From contig NZ_MVHT01000005.1 in NCBI RefSeq assembly GCF_002086275.1, positions 62,001 to 126,000 on the forward strand: a stretch of DNA of 64,000 nucleotides, given 5' to 3'. The stretch comes from Mycobacterium intermedium (lineage in GTDB: Bacteria > Actinomycetota > Actinomycetes > Mycobacteriales > Mycobacteriaceae). A program made the position numbers and the translations under genes. Below are positions 47,627-56,990 of the stretch, piece after piece; the stretch's first letter is position 1; the number at the start of each line of letters is the position of its first letter. Below the pieces are notes generated by a model. That model was not told where the DNA came from. It made no database searches and saw only the letters and a program-made list of their open reading frames with translations.

Positions 47627-48787
47627 ATGGGCAGCGCCATCAAATACCAGCGCACACTTTTCGAACCCGAGCACGATCTGTTCCGCGAGTCCTACCGGAG
47701 CTTCCTGGAGCGGCACGTCGCGCCGTATCACGCCGAATGGGAAAAGAACAAGATCGTCGACCGAGGGGTCTGGCTGGAGGCCGGTAAGCAGGGCTTTCTC
47801 GGGATGGCGGTGCCCGAGGAGTACGGCGGCGGGGGCAACCCGGATTTCCGCTACAACACGATCGTCACCGAGGAGACCACCCGCGGGCGCTTCAGCGGTA
47901 TCGGATTCAGCCTGCACAACGACATCGTCGCGCCGTACCTGTTGCACCTGGCCAATGAGGAGCAGAAGCAGCGTTGGTTGCCCAAGTTCTGCACCGGAGA
48001 GATCATCACCGCGATCGCTATGACGGAGCCGGGAACCGGTAGCGACCTGCAGGGCATCAAGACCCGCGCCGTCAAGCAGGGCGACCACTACGTACTGAAC
48101 GGGTCGAAGACGTTCATCACCAACGGAATCAACTCGGATCTGGTGATCGTCGTCGCCCAGACCGACCCCGAGAAAGGTGCGCAAGGGTTCAGTCTGCTGG
48201 TCGTCGAGCGTGGCATGGAGGGCTTCGAGCGCGGTCGTCACCTGGACAAGATCGGTTTGGACGCTCAGGACACCGCCGAATTGTCGTTTACCGACGTCAA
48301 GGTTCCGGTGGAAAACCTGCTCGGTGAAGAAGGCATGGGCTTCATCTACCTGATGCAGAACCTGCCCCAAGAGCGCATCAACATCGCGGTGATGGCCGCC
48401 GCCGCCATGGAGGCCGTGCTCGAAGAGACGCTGCAATACACCAAGGAGCGCAAGGCATTCGGCAAGCCGATCGGCAGCTTCCAGAACAGCCGGTTCCTGC
48501 TGGCCGAACTGGCCACCGAGGCCACGGTGGTGCGCATCATGGTCGATCAGTTCGTCGCACTGCACCTCGAAGGAAAGCTGACCGCCGAACAGGCCGCGAT
48601 GGCCAAGTGGTACTCGACTGAGAAGCAGGTCCACCTGATCGACCGCTGCCTGCAACTGCACGGCGGGTACGGCTACATGCGCGAATACAACGTTGCCCGT
48701 GCATATCTCGACGCCCGGGTGCAGACGATCTACGGCGGCACGACCGAGATCATGAAGGAGATCGTGGGCCGCAGTCTCGGGGTCTAA
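47627..48787 (+). CDS. fadE20: Acyl-CoA dehydrogenase FadE20
   Basis: 386 aa from ATG 47627 (GGAAGG upstream). Long-chain acyl-CoA dehydrogenase type: MTEPGTGSDLQGI, NGSKTFITNGINSDL, RKAFGKPIGSFQNSRF, QLHGGYGYMREY and C-terminal YGGTTEIMKEIV. This family places the catalytic Glu on helix G, near LPQERINIAV, not in the YGGTTE segment. Its stop overlaps the stop of convergent terC by 3 bases. Likely repressed through the palindrome upstream. Confidence 0.95.
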   Translation: MGSAIKYQRTLFEPEHDLFRESYRSFLERHVAPYHAEWEKNKIVDRGVWLEAGKQGFLGMAVPEEYGGGGNPDFRYNTIVTEETTRGRFSGIGFSLHNDIVAPYLLHLANEEQKQRWLPKFCTGEIITAIAMTEPGTGSDLQGIKTRAVKQGDHYVLNGSKTFITNGINSDLVIVVAQTDPEKGAQGFSLLVVERGMEGFERGRHLDKIGLDAQDTAELSFTDVKVPVENLLGEEGMGFIYLMQNLPQERINIAVMAAAAMEAVLEETLQYTKERKAFGKPIGSFQNSRFLLAELATEATVVRIMVDQFVALHLEGKLTAEQAAMAKWYSTEKQVHLIDRCLQLHGGYGYMREYNVARAYLDARVQTIYGGTTEIMKEIVGRSLGV

Positions 48788-49974
48788 CTCTGCAGGTTGT
48801 ACGCTTCGTGCGCGACGCGGGCGCTTTGCAACAGCGCCCGCAGTTCGCGTTCCTGTTGTGAGTTGGTGCGGTATTTCATTGCCAGCGAATCGATCTCGTG
48901 TTCGGCTGCCACCAGCGCGACGAATTTGGCCTCGCGTTCGGCGTGATCCGCCGCTGAGCCCAGGTCGAGATATTCGCAAGCGATGCGACGGGCCCGGTTC
49001 ACGGAGTTCTGCATGCGACCGCGTCCCGAGACGACCGAAACCAACGCGGTGATGGTCAGGATCACGACTATCACGACCAATGACGTCTGCGTGCTGACCT
49101 CGGTCAGCGCGACGTGCTTGCCGTGATTGATGAACGGAATGTTGTTGTCGTGCAACGCCTGAAGGATCAGCTTCACGCCGATGAAGCCAAGAATCAGTGC
49201 CAGCCCGTACGACAGATACACCAGCCGATCCAGCAGGTTGTCGATCAGGAAGTACAGCTGGCGCAGGCCCATCAGCGAAAACGCGGTCGCAGCGAAGACC
49301 AGAAAGACGTTCTGGGTCAAACCGAACATCGCCGGCACCGAATCAAAGGCGAACAGCAGATCGCTGCCGCCGACGGCGAACATCACCACCACCAGCGGGG
49401 TCATCGCCCGTTTGCCGTTCTCGACGACGAGCAAGCGGTCGCCGTCGTAGTGCGCCGAGGTCCGCAGGAAGCGATGAGCCGACCGGACCATGACATTGTC
49501 GGCACTGCGGCTTTCGTCCTCTTCCGGCTTCGCCAGGTGGACCGCCATGACCAACAGGCCAAGACCGAACAGGTAGAACGCCCAGCTGAAGTTTTCGATC
49601 AGGGCGGCGCCGAGCAGGATGAACCCGGTGCGCGCAACAAGAGCGAAGGCTATGCCGAACAACAACACCTTCTGTTGCGCAATGCGAGGCACCTCGAAGC
49701 TGCTGATGATCACCAGGAAGACAAACAGATTGTCGACGGACAGCGCTTCGTTGCTCAGATAGCCCGCGAAGTATTCGACGCCCATGCTCGGGCTGCCGAA
49801 TATCACCACGCCCATCCCGAAAACAGCCGAAACGCCGATATAGAACGTTGACCAGATTGCCGCCTCACGTAACGTCGGCACGTGCGTGTTGCGTACCTGG
49901 ACGGTGTAGTCGAACACCATCAGACCCACGATCAGGACGATCGTCAGGCCCCAGACGGCTCCGGAAACACCCAT
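48784..49974 (-). CDS. TerC-family integral membrane protein (Rv2723-like)
   Basis: 396 aa from ATG 49974 (GGAGGAA 11 nt upstream). Around nine transmembrane helices with the TerC signatures SNEALSVDNLFVFLVI and GGSDLLFAFDSVPAMFGLT, whose acidic residues bind metal. A cytoplasmic tail of ~65 residues is charged and helical. Homologues export manganese, including metal loading of secreted proteins, or confer tellurite tolerance. Convergent with fadE20, stops overlapping. Confidence 0.92.
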   Translation of the reverse strand: MGVSGAVWGLTIVLIVGLMVFDYTVQVRNTHVPTLREAAIWSTFYIGVSAVFGMGVVIFGSPSMGVEYFAGYLSNEALSVDNLFVFLVIISSFEVPRIAQQKVLLFGIAFALVARTGFILLGAALIENFSWAFYLFGLGLLVMAVHLAKPEEDESRSADNVMVRSAHRFLRTSAHYDGDRLLVVENGKRAMTPLVVVMFAVGGSDLLFAFDSVPAMFGLTQNVFLVFAATAFSLMGLRQLYFLIDNLLDRLVYLSYGLALILGFIGVKLILQALHDNNIPFINHGKHVALTEVSTQTSLVVIVVILTITALVSVVSGRGRMQNSVNRARRIACEYLDLGSAADHAEREAKFVALVAAEHEIDSLAMKYRTNSQQERELRALLQSARVAHEAYNLQS

Positions 49975-50220
49975 TGGTGCTGGGATTCCTCCCGCGGCAT
50001 CGGTGGGGCAGATGACTACGGCACGGTAGCGCAACCACCCGGCCGGCCGCACTGCACTTTCTCGCGACACGGCGGCAGCCCGGCATCATTTCGACATCGG
50101 CTGGATATCCGTTTCCGTAATATCTACGATTTGACTTCGCATTTCTCGTTCGCAAGAGCAAAGTTATGCGAGCCCGGCGACTATGCGAAACGGAGCTGGG
50201 GCCATCGGCTGGGAGGCTTG

Positions 50221-52614
50221 GTGAACGGGCAGAGGGGTCAAGTGAGCAGGCTGGTCGGGCGTGCGCTGCTGAGCTTGGTGGCTGCGGCGATGACTGCTGT
50301 GTTGCTGGCGCCAACCGCGCCCGTTGCCTCGGCGTCCCCAATCGGCGACGCCGAGGCCGCAATGATGGCCGCTTGGGAAAAGGCCGGGGGAGCCACTTCC
50401 ACGCTGGGCGCGCGTAAGGGTGACGTCTACCCGGTCGGCGACGGCTTTGCCCTCGAGTTTGACGGCGGCAAGATGTACTTCACGCCGGACACCGGCGCTC
50501 ATTACCTGTACGGCCCGATCCTAAACAAGTACGAGGAGCTCGGCGGCCCGGTCAACAGTGACCTGGGCTTCCCAACGATCAACGAGGTTCCCGGCCTTGC
50601 CGGACCGGACAGCCGGGTCGGCACCTTCGCCGCCGGCGACAACCCGGTGATTTTCTGGACACCCGATCGTGGTGCCTTCGTCGTGCGTGGCGCGATCAAC
50701 GCGGCCTGGGACCGGCTCGGCAGCTCGGGCGGAGTCTTGGGAGCTCCGATTGCCGACGAAACCTATGCCGGGGACGTCGCCTCGCAGAAGTTCACTGGCG
50801 GCTCGATCTCCTGGAACCGGAAGACCAAGGAATTCACCACCGATCCGGGGAACCTGGGCGACCAGCTGAAAGACCTGCAGATCACGCTCGATCCCACGGC
50901 AGCTATCAACATGGCCTGGCGCGCCGCTGGTGGCGCAGCGGGCTCGCTAGGTGCCAAAAAAGGCGGTCAATATCCCATCGGCGGTGACGGCATCGCCCAG
51001 GATTTCAATGGCGGGAAGATCTTCTACAGCCCAGCCACCGGGGCGAATGCCGTCGAAGGTCCCATCCTGCAGAAGTACGAATCCCTCGGCGGGCCCGTCA
51101 GCAGCGATCTGGGTTTCCCCACCAGCAACGAGACCGATGGCGGCATCACCCCAGCCAGCCGAATCGTTGAGTTCTCGGCCGCTGACAAACCGGTGATCTT
51201 CTGGACTCCCGAACACGGGGCATTCGTGGTGCGGGGAGCCATGAAGGCCGCCTGGGACAAGCTCAAGGGCCCCACGGGCAAGCTCGGCGCACCGGTCGCC
51301 GATCAGACCGTGGACGGCGACGTCATCTCGCAGAAGTTCGCCGGCGGCAAGATTTCCTGGAACCGCGCCAAGAACTCCTTCAGCACCGACCCGGCGAACC
51401 TCGCTCCTTTGCTGTCGGGCGTGCAGGTGACGGGCCAGAATGCGCCCGCCACCGCGGGGCCGGCGCCGCAGGACAAGAAATTCACCTGGCATTGGTGGTG
51501 GCTGGTGGGGATCCTGCCGGTGCTGCTGCTCATCGTCATGTGTGTCCTGGTGGTGCTCAGTTTGCGTCGGCGGCGGGCCGCGGCAGGCGAGCCCGCGGCT
51601 TACGACCAGCTCGACCGGCACTACGAACACGAAGACCAACACGAACACGAGGGCGCTGCCGGCTATGACGCCGGTCCCGACGGGCACTGGGGGTCGCGAG
51701 ACGAGGGCGATTTCGGGTCCGAGCAGTTCCGGTCGGAGGATCAGCGTCCGCAGGAACCAGCTGCACCGGAGTCTGGGGCCGCGCCGCGAGTCAGCTGGCC
51801 GCGCGGCGCAGCCGGGGTCGGGTCGTTCGAGCAGGGCGCGCGGGACTCCGACGTCGAGCCCGAACCGCACATTGACGAGCTCGCGGCCGACTATGCGAGC
51901 CCGCACGAAGATGACGACCCTGACTCGGTGGACACGACGCCAATTCCGTCGTACGGCGCCCTGACCGAGGCCCTGGCCGAGGCCGACGGTGCCCGGGTCG
52001 AGGAATCGGAGGTTCTGCAGGAGCCCGACGTTCCAGAAACCGTCGCGCCCGACGAGTTCGCCCCGGAAGCTTTGGTGCCCAGTGCCGTTGCGCCGGGAGC
52101 CCCGGAGGCGCCGGTATCGGATGGCGGCGTCCCGGAAAGGCCCGACGAGTCTGACGGCCGGGAAGCGATTCCGGACACCTTCTACCCGACGAGCGGCGGT
52201 GCGGCCGGTGAGCCTTCGGACGCCGGTGAGCCTTCGAGTCCTGACATCGTGCTCCCTGATGCCGGCTCCCAGCCGCCCGCGCCACGTCGAGCTCGGTCGG
52301 GACGGCACGCGGCCGCGGATCCCGACGATGACGAGGACTACGCGCTGTCAGGCGGCCACGAACCGGCTTTGAACCCGGTGTCGGAGCCGGTCACGGCGGC
52401 CGCGGCGGGCCCCACGGCGGCAGTGCGCCCCACCATCCACTTGCCGCTGGAAGACGACCCGTACCGGCCGCCCAATGGCTATCCCATCAAGGCCAGCGCG
52501 CGGTTCGGGTTGTACTACACGCCGAGCAGCCCCTTGTACCACGACACACTCGCTGAGCTTTGGTTCACCAGCGAAGAGACCGCGCGAGCCAACGGCTTCG
52601 TCAGAGCGGACTGA
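50221..52614 (+). CDS. LGFP-repeat surface protein with transmembrane anchor and C-terminal sunset-like domain
   Basis: 797 aa from GTG 50221 (GGAGG upstream); GTG 50242 is an alternative. A signal peptide ends near VASA-SPIGDAEA. Residues ~45-400 hold LGFP repeats (LGFPTINE, LGFPTSNE, LGAPIADE, LGAPVADQ) that bind cell-wall arabinogalactan-type polymers in actinobacteria. One transmembrane helix lies at ~423-448 (WWWLVGILPVLLLIVMCVLVVL). A ~300-residue acidic, disordered tail ends in YPIKASARFGLYYTP...ELWFTSEETARANGF, which resembles the sunset domain of mycobacterial channel accessory proteins. Equivalent to Rv2721c but ~100 residues longer than I recall. Confidence 0.87.
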   Translation: MNGQRGQVSRLVGRALLSLVAAAMTAVLLAPTAPVASASPIGDAEAAMMAAWEKAGGATSTLGARKGDVYPVGDGFALEFDGGKMYFTPDTGAHYLYGPILNKYEELGGPVNSDLGFPTINEVPGLAGPDSRVGTFAAGDNPVIFWTPDRGAFVVRGAINAAWDRLGSSGGVLGAPIADETYAGDVASQKFTGGSISWNRKTKEFTTDPGNLGDQLKDLQITLDPTAAINMAWRAAGGAAGSLGAKKGGQYPIGGDGIAQDFNGGKIFYSPATGANAVEGPILQKYESLGGPVSSDLGFPTSNETDGGITPASRIVEFSAADKPVIFWTPEHGAFVVRGAMKAAWDKLKGPTGKLGAPVADQTVDGDVISQKFAGGKISWNRAKNSFSTDPANLAPLLSGVQVTGQNAPATAGPAPQDKKFTWHWWWLVGILPVLLLIVMCVLVVLSLRRRRAAAGEPAAYDQLDRHYEHEDQHEHEGAAGYDAGPDGHWGSRDEGDFGSEQFRSEDQRPQEPAAPESGAAPRVSWPRGAAGVGSFEQGARDSDVEPEPHIDELAADYASPHEDDDPDSVDTTPIPSYGALTEALAEADGARVEESEVLQEPDVPETVAPDEFAPEALVPSAVAPGAPEAPVSDGGVPERPDESDGREAIPDTFYPTSGGAAGEPSDAGEPSSPDIVLPDAGSQPPAPRRARSGRHAAADPDDDEDYALSGGHEPALNPVSEPVTAAAAGPTAAVRPTIHLPLEDDPYRPPNGYPIKASARFGLYYTPSSPLYHDTLAELWFTSEETARANGFVRAD

Positions 52615-52616
52615 CG

Positions 52617-53318
52617 CTAGATCTTGCGGATGACGGTGACGACCTTGCCGAGGATGGTCGCGTCGTTACCGGGAATGGGATCGAACGCGGGGTTGTGTGG
52701 CATCAGCCAGACCTGACCACCGGCACGCTTGAAGGTCTTGACGGTGGCTTCGCCGTCGATCATGGCCGCGACGATGTCGCCGTTGTCGGCGACGTTCTGC
52801 TGCCGCACGACCACCCAGTCACCGTCGCAGATCGCGGCCTCGACCATCGAATCACCGACGACCTTGAGCAGGAACAGCGTGCCCTCGCCGACCAGTTCAC
52901 GCGGCAGTGGAAAGACGTCTTCGACCGCTTCCTCCGCCAAGATCGGCCCACCGGCCGCGATACGTCCGAGGACCGGGACAAAAGTGGGTTCCGGCAACGC
53001 ATCTGACCCGGCCACGTCGGTCACCGGCGCCGTCGGCGCACCGTCGTCGGCGCCGCGGACGTCAACCGCCCGCGGCCGGTTTGGGTCACGGCGCAGGTAG
53101 CCCTTGCGCTCCAGGGTGCGTAACTGATGAGCAACCGACGAAGTCGACGTCAGGCCGACCGCATCACCGATCTCCCGGATGCTGGGCGGGTATCCGCGGT
53201 TGACGACGGAGGTGCGGATGACATTCAGGATGGTCCGCTGACGTTCGGTCAACGTCGGGTCCACCGGATGCAGTCCGCCTTGCGCGCCAGTGCCTGAGGT
53301 GTCGTTGCTGTCGCTCAT
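52617..53318 (-). CDS. lexA: SOS repressor LexA
   Basis: 233 aa from ATG 53318. Winged helix [43 protein letters not shown]; autocleavage site Ala122-Gly123 (GRIAAGGP); catalytic Ser157 (GDSM) and Lys194 (VKTFKR). RecA filaments trigger self-cleavage. Preceded by a -10 box and an SOS box, so it represses itself. The first ~20 residues are longer than in the M. tuberculosis protein I recall. Confidence 0.98.
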   Translation of the reverse strand: MSDSNDTSGTGAQGGLHPVDPTLTERQRTILNVIRTSVVNRGYPPSIREIGDAVGLTSTSSVAHQLRTLERKGYLRRDPNRPRAVDVRGADDGAPTAPVTDVAGSDALPEPTFVPVLGRIAAGGPILAEEAVEDVFPLPRELVGEGTLFLLKVVGDSMVEAAICDGDWVVVRQQNVADNGDIVAAMIDGEATVKTFKRAGGQVWLMPHNPAFDPIPGNDATILGKVVTVIRKI

Positions 53319-53325
53319 GGAAATG

Positions 53326-53331
53326 AATGTA
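53326..53331 (-). promoter_or_regulatory. -10 box for leaderless lexA
   Basis: On the minus strand TACATT ends 7 nt before ATG 53318; the SOS box begins 19 bp upstream and covers the -35 region. Confidence 0.6.
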
Positions 53332-53350
53332 GCCCCACCCCGCGCGAGAA

Positions 53351-53366
53351 TCAAACATGTGTTCGA
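53351..53366. promoter_or_regulatory. LexA (SOS) box of lexA
   Basis: TCAAACATGTGTTCGA differs from TCGAACANNTGTTCGA at one base. Confidence 0.85.
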
Positions 53367-53521
53367 CCTGCGTGTCGCATACCGGTGATTCGACGTCTGA
53401 GCACCTGAATAACAAGTGTGTAACTCTCGGCGCGTTCGGGTATCCGGCGTTCATGAGACCCGCAACGACCGAACCGAACTTGTCGGTGGTGAGGGCTAGC
53501 GTTTTGCCCGTGCGACACGCA

Positions 53522-53588
53522 TCGCTCAAATGTTCGGATATCGAACACCTGAGCGACTATGGTCGAACAAGGTCGAACACACGAGCGA
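53522..53588. promoter_or_regulatory. Array of three variant SOS-like sites upstream of chiZ
   Basis: Three copies of a half-altered SOS motif. CCGAACATTTGAGCGA (minus strand, 53522-53537) and TCGAACACCTGAGCGA (53541-53556) form one large inverted repeat, and TCGAACACACGAGCGA lies at 53573-53588. Each keeps the TCGAACA half, but the usual TGTTCGA half reads (T/C)GAGCGA. Another TCGAACA half-site is at 53563-53569. The array ends 27 bp before the chiZ ATG. Confidence 0.6.
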
Positions 53589-53615
53589 TTAAGCAGTTGT
53601 CCGGAGGAAGCCGCC

Positions 53616-54098
53616 ATGACTCTCATCTACGCAGGTCCGTCTCGTACCTGGAATCCGTCCCGCCCGGTCCACGAGCCGCGGCTGGGCCGAGTCGGAGCTG
53701 GGCGGACGCGCCGTCCGGGCCCGTCCCGGCCGGCCGGAGCTCCCTTGCGCTACCGCGGCACCGGCGTCGCGATGTCGAGGGCGCCGCACCGCCGGCGACC
53801 CGTCACGCCGTTGACGACGGTCGGCTTGGCGCTGCTTGCCGGGCTGATCACCCTGTGGTTGGGTGCGGTGGCCAACTTCGGCGGCATGATCAACGGCGGT
53901 TCGACCGACGCGCCTGGTCGCGTGCCGGACACGCTGGCCGTGGTGCGGGTCGAGCCGGGGGAGTCACTGAAGGACGTGGCGGCTCGGGTTGCGCCGGACG
54001 CACCCGCTCGCGAGGTTGTCGAGCGGATTCGCGAGCTCAACGCCCTGCACTCGTCGGCGCTGTCCGCTGGTCAGACGCTGATCGCTCCGGTGGGCTGA
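53616..54098 (+). CDS. chiZ: ChiZ-like LysM cell-division inhibitor (Rv2719c-like)
   Basis: 160 aa from ATG 53616 (GGAGG 8 nt upstream). An Arg/Pro-rich cytoplasmic head is followed by one transmembrane helix ([22 protein letters not shown]) and a C-terminal LysM domain ([50 protein letters not shown]). In M. tuberculosis ChiZ is DNA-damage-induced and interferes with septation. It is divergent from lexA. Confidence 0.93.
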   Translation: MTLIYAGPSRTWNPSRPVHEPRLGRVGAGRTRRPGPSRPAGAPLRYRGTGVAMSRAPHRRRPVTPLTTVGLALLAGLITLWLGAVANFGGMINGGSTDAPGRVPDTLAVVRVEPGESLKDVAARVAPDAPAREVVERIRELNALHSSALSAGQTLIAPVG

Positions 54099-54188
54099 CC
54101 GATCGTGTCGCACGGGAGGCCGTGTGTGGCGGTACGCGAGTACGCTCTTAGGCGTCCACGGGTACCGAGAAACGGCGAAGGAGCGGCC

Positions 54189-54665
54189 ATGCACTGTCCG
54201 TTCTGTCGCCATCCTGACTCGCGCGTGATCGACTCGCGGGAAACCGACGAGGGCCAAGCCATTCGGCGCAGGCGGTCGTGTCCGGAGTGTGGTCGACGAT
54301 TCACGACCGTAGAGACCGCCATCCTGGCCGTGGTGAAACGCAGCGGTGTCACCGAACCATTCAGTCGCGAGAAGGTCATCAGCGGCGTGCGCCGTGCCTG
54401 CCAGGGCCGTCAAGTGGATGACGACGCATTGAATTTGTTGGCCCAACAGGTCGAAGACACCGTACGGGCCGCCGGATCCCCGGAAGTGCCCAGCCACGAG
54501 GTCGGCTTGGCCATTCTCGGTCCGTTGCGTGAGCTCGACGAGGTTGCCTACCTGCGATTCGCCTCGGTGTACCGGTCTTTCTCATCGGCTGACGACTTCG
54601 AACGTGAGATCCAAGCGCTTCGCGCGCACCGCAGGGTGTCGACCTCCAGCACGTCGTCCAGCTGA
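54189..54665 (+). CDS. nrdR: Transcriptional repressor NrdR
   Basis: 158 aa from ATG 54189 (AAGGAG upstream). Zinc ribbon MHCPFC...[12 protein letters not shown] and an ATP-cone ([27 protein letters not shown]). Senses dATP/ATP and represses ribonucleotide reductase genes. Confidence 0.97.
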   Translation: MHCPFCRHPDSRVIDSRETDEGQAIRRRRSCPECGRRFTTVETAILAVVKRSGVTEPFSREKVISGVRRACQGRQVDDDALNLLAQQVEDTVRAAGSPEVPSHEVGLAILGPLRELDEVAYLRFASVYRSFSSADDFEREIQALRAHRRVSTSSTSSS

Positions 54666-54680
54666 TCGCATCCGGGCCGC

Positions 54681-54686
54681 TAGGCT
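54681..54686 (+). promoter_or_regulatory. -10 box for leaderless nitrobindin gene
   Basis: TAGGCT ends 6 nt before GTG 54693 (3 nt before GTG 54690), favouring 54693 as the start. Confidence 0.5.
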
Positions 54687-54692
54687 CGCGTG

Positions 54693-55178
54693 GTGGCTCC
54701 CGAATTGCACCCCGATGTCAAAGCACTGGCGCCGCTCCTGGGTACCTGGGCGGGCCGCGGTAGAGGCGAGTACCCGACGATCGAGCCGTTCGAGTACCTC
54801 GAGGAGGTCGTGTTCGCCCACGTCGGCAAGCCGTTCCTGGTGTATGGGCAAAAGACCAAGGCGGTAGCCGACGGCAAGCCCCTGCACGCCGAGACGGGGT
54901 ATCTGCGGGTGCCGAAACCGGGCCAGGTCGAGTTGATCCTGGCGCACCCGAGCGGAATCACCGAGATCGAGGTCGGCACGTATTCGTGCAGCGACGGCGT
55001 CATAGACATTGAGACGACCACAGCCGACGTGGGCCTTTCACCCACCGCCAAGGAGGTGACCGCACTCGGGCGTTCGTTCCGCATCGCCGGCGACGAGCTG
55101 TCGTACTCGGTGCGGATGAGCGCGGTGGGACAGCCGATGCAACATCATCTCGGCGCCGCGTTGCGGCGCCAGGACTGA
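54693..55178 (+). CDS. Nitrobindin-type heme protein (Rv2717c-like)
   Basis: 161 aa beta-barrel. GTWAGRGRGEYPTIEPFEYLEEVVF is the nitrobindin GTWxGxG signature; the proximal His is probably in MQHHLGAAL near the C-terminus. Nitrobindins bind ferric heme, react with NO and isomerise peroxynitrite. The gene sits after nrdR and is convergent with the PhzF gene. Confidence 0.9.
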   Translation: MAPELHPDVKALAPLLGTWAGRGRGEYPTIEPFEYLEEVVFAHVGKPFLVYGQKTKAVADGKPLHAETGYLRVPKPGQVELILAHPSGITEIEVGTYSCSDGVIDIETTTADVGLSPTAKEVTALGRSFRIAGDELSYSVRMSAVGQPMQHHLGAALRRQD

Positions 55179-55191
55179 CGTCCTGCGGGCG

Positions 55192-55878
55192 TCAGTTGAC
55201 CTGTCGCACACCGTCATTGACGACGCGACCGGCAACGCCGACCCAGCCTTCGGGGCTCCACCTGGTGTGGATCAGCGATCCCTTGCCCTGAGCGATGTTG
55301 AGATCGCGGCTGAGGTAGTCGGTCATGCGAATGGCCGCCGATCCGGTCGCTTCGTCTTCCTCGACACCAAGATTGGCCGCGAAGAAGCGGGCCCGCAGTG
55401 CTCCGGTCGATTCATCGGTCCACGCCCACAGGTAGTGCGCCGTGTCATCGGGATAGTCGGCCGGGTCCGCGGCCGCTAGCGCGTCGACCGCTGCGAGATC
55501 GTGAATGGTGAACTCGGGCGCCCATTCCGCGCGGGCGCTGACGCGTGCGAGATCGCCCTCGTACCCGACCTGGACTACGCCGGCAGGCACCTGCAGCGTC
55601 TTGATCGGTGTCCCCTGCTCCCGTAGCCACCAAGCCACCCCGACGGTCGGGTGGCCGGCAAACGGCAGTTGGGTGCGGGGGGTGTAGATCGTGGCGTGTG
55701 CGGTGCTGGCGCCGGTGCCAGGAAGATCGACGAATATGGTTTCGCTGTAACCCAATTGGGCAGCCAGTCGCTGCCGATCGCGGGGTTCGACCCTACTGGC
55801 ATCGACCACTCCGAGGGGGTTGCCGAATTTCCCGTCGGGATCCGTGAAAACTCGCAGCACGGTTACGTCGATGCTCAT
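55192..55878 (-). CDS. PhzF-family isomerase/epimerase-like protein (Rv2716-like)
   Basis: 228 aa. Typical PhzF start ([21 protein letters not shown]), catalytic Glu in GYSETIFV, and [15 protein letters not shown] and [12 protein letters not shown]. The C-terminal half is shorter than in full PhzF proteins (~280 aa). The reaction is unknown. The start is supported by a leaderless -10 box. Confidence 0.88.
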   Translation of the reverse strand: MSIDVTVLRVFTDPDGKFGNPLGVVDASRVEPRDRQRLAAQLGYSETIFVDLPGTGASTAHATIYTPRTQLPFAGHPTVGVAWWLREQGTPIKTLQVPAGVVQVGYEGDLARVSARAEWAPEFTIHDLAAVDALAAADPADYPDDTAHYLWAWTDESTGALRARFFAANLGVEEDEATGSAAIRMTDYLSRDLNIAQGKGSLIHTRWSPEGWVGVAGRVVNDGVRQVN

Positions 55879-55884
55879 GCCTCG

Positions 55885-55890
55885 ACGGTA
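55885..55890 (-). promoter_or_regulatory. -10 box for leaderless phzF-like gene
   Basis: On the minus strand TACCGT ends 6 nt before ATG 55878. Confidence 0.5.
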
Positions 55891-55920
55891 CGACGACGAC
55901 TCAGATCACGCTGCTGGGAC

Positions 55921-56946
55921 TCAGGTTGCGCTGCGTTCGTCGGAACCGATGGCGCTGAGCACCGCAACACGGGTATCGGCCGGACCGGCGACCGTTCGTT
56001 CGCCGCCGCCGGTGCGCAGCAATTCCCGCAGCGCCGCCTGATCGTATTCCGGAGGTTCGGTGGTGTCGATGAAGCGGAGGACCACATCGATGAAGCGGGC
56101 CGGGTCGTCGTGGAACGGGAAATGCCCAGAGTCCTCGAAGATTTCGAGCCGGGACCCGGGCATTGCGGCGTGCGCCAACTCGGCGTGACGGACGGGGATG
56201 ACCACGTCGTGGCTGCCCCAGATGATCTGCACCGGGATGGCCTGGGTCAAATAGCAGCGGTCCAGCATGGTGACGATTTGCCCACGCCAGTCCACCACGG
56301 CGCGCAGCGTGCGACTGAACGCGGCGGACGCCGTCGGCTCGGGCAGGTCGTTGAGGACACGCAGCATGTTCGGCAGGTCGCGCCCCAGACGGGTGGTCCC
56401 GACCGCTTGGCCCACCGCCTTCCCGACGAGTTGGATGGCCGGCAGCAGCAACGGTAGCCGCAGCACCGCAAGCGCTTCGGTGCCCATCGGCAGGGAGGCC
56501 AACCGCAGCACAAAGTTGACGTCCTTGGTGACGCCACCGGCGCCGACCAGGATCAACCGCTCGACCATTTGCGGGAACTGGTAGGCGAATTGCATTGCTA
56601 CGCCGCCGCCGAGCGAGTGCCCGATGATGGTCACCCGCTCGATGTCGAGCACACCGAGCAGGTCACGCATGCCGTTGGCGTAGGCGGCGACCGAGTAGTC
56701 GGCGCGTGGCTTGTCGGATTTACCGTGGCCCAACAGGTCTGGGGCGATAACGGTGAACCGCTGGGCCAGTGTGGCGTGGATGGAGGTCCAGGTGGTCGAG
56801 TTGTCGCCGATGCCGTGGATCAGCAGGATCGCCGGACCGGACCCGGCTATCCGGAACGCGCGCTTATAGCCGTGGATGGTGCGGAACTGCAGCGAAGGCG
56901 CAGTCACTTCCCGCACCGGGCGAAGTTTGCGCTTTCGCTCGGTCAT
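55921..56946 (-). CDS. Alpha/beta hydrolase (Rv2715-like)
   Basis: 341 aa. Oxyanion HGIGDNSTTW, nucleophile Ser in GHSLGG, Asp in WGSHDVVIP and His in DSGHFPFHD, so the catalytic triad is complete. Cap domain ~140-240 is hydrophobic, which fits lipid esters. A basic N-terminus (TERKRKLRPVREV) precedes the core. 44 bp after the PAC2 gene, probably one operon. Confidence 0.92.
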   Translation of the reverse strand: MTERKRKLRPVREVTAPSLQFRTIHGYKRAFRIAGSGPAILLIHGIGDNSTTWTSIHATLAQRFTVIAPDLLGHGKSDKPRADYSVAAYANGMRDLLGVLDIERVTIIGHSLGGGVAMQFAYQFPQMVERLILVGAGGVTKDVNFVLRLASLPMGTEALAVLRLPLLLPAIQLVGKAVGQAVGTTRLGRDLPNMLRVLNDLPEPTASAAFSRTLRAVVDWRGQIVTMLDRCYLTQAIPVQIIWGSHDVVIPVRHAELAHAAMPGSRLEIFEDSGHFPFHDDPARFIDVVLRFIDTTEPPEYDQAALRELLRTGGGERTVAGPADTRVAVLSAIGSDERSAT

Positions 56947-56990
56947 TTCGGCAACCTCGTTGTCGGGCCGACGGGGGCGTTATCGGCGTC

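Noticed and set aside
49975..50220. TTGACT at 50131 as the -35 of the LGFP gene
   Set aside because: No acceptable -10 at 16-18 bp; not enough to annotate a promoter.
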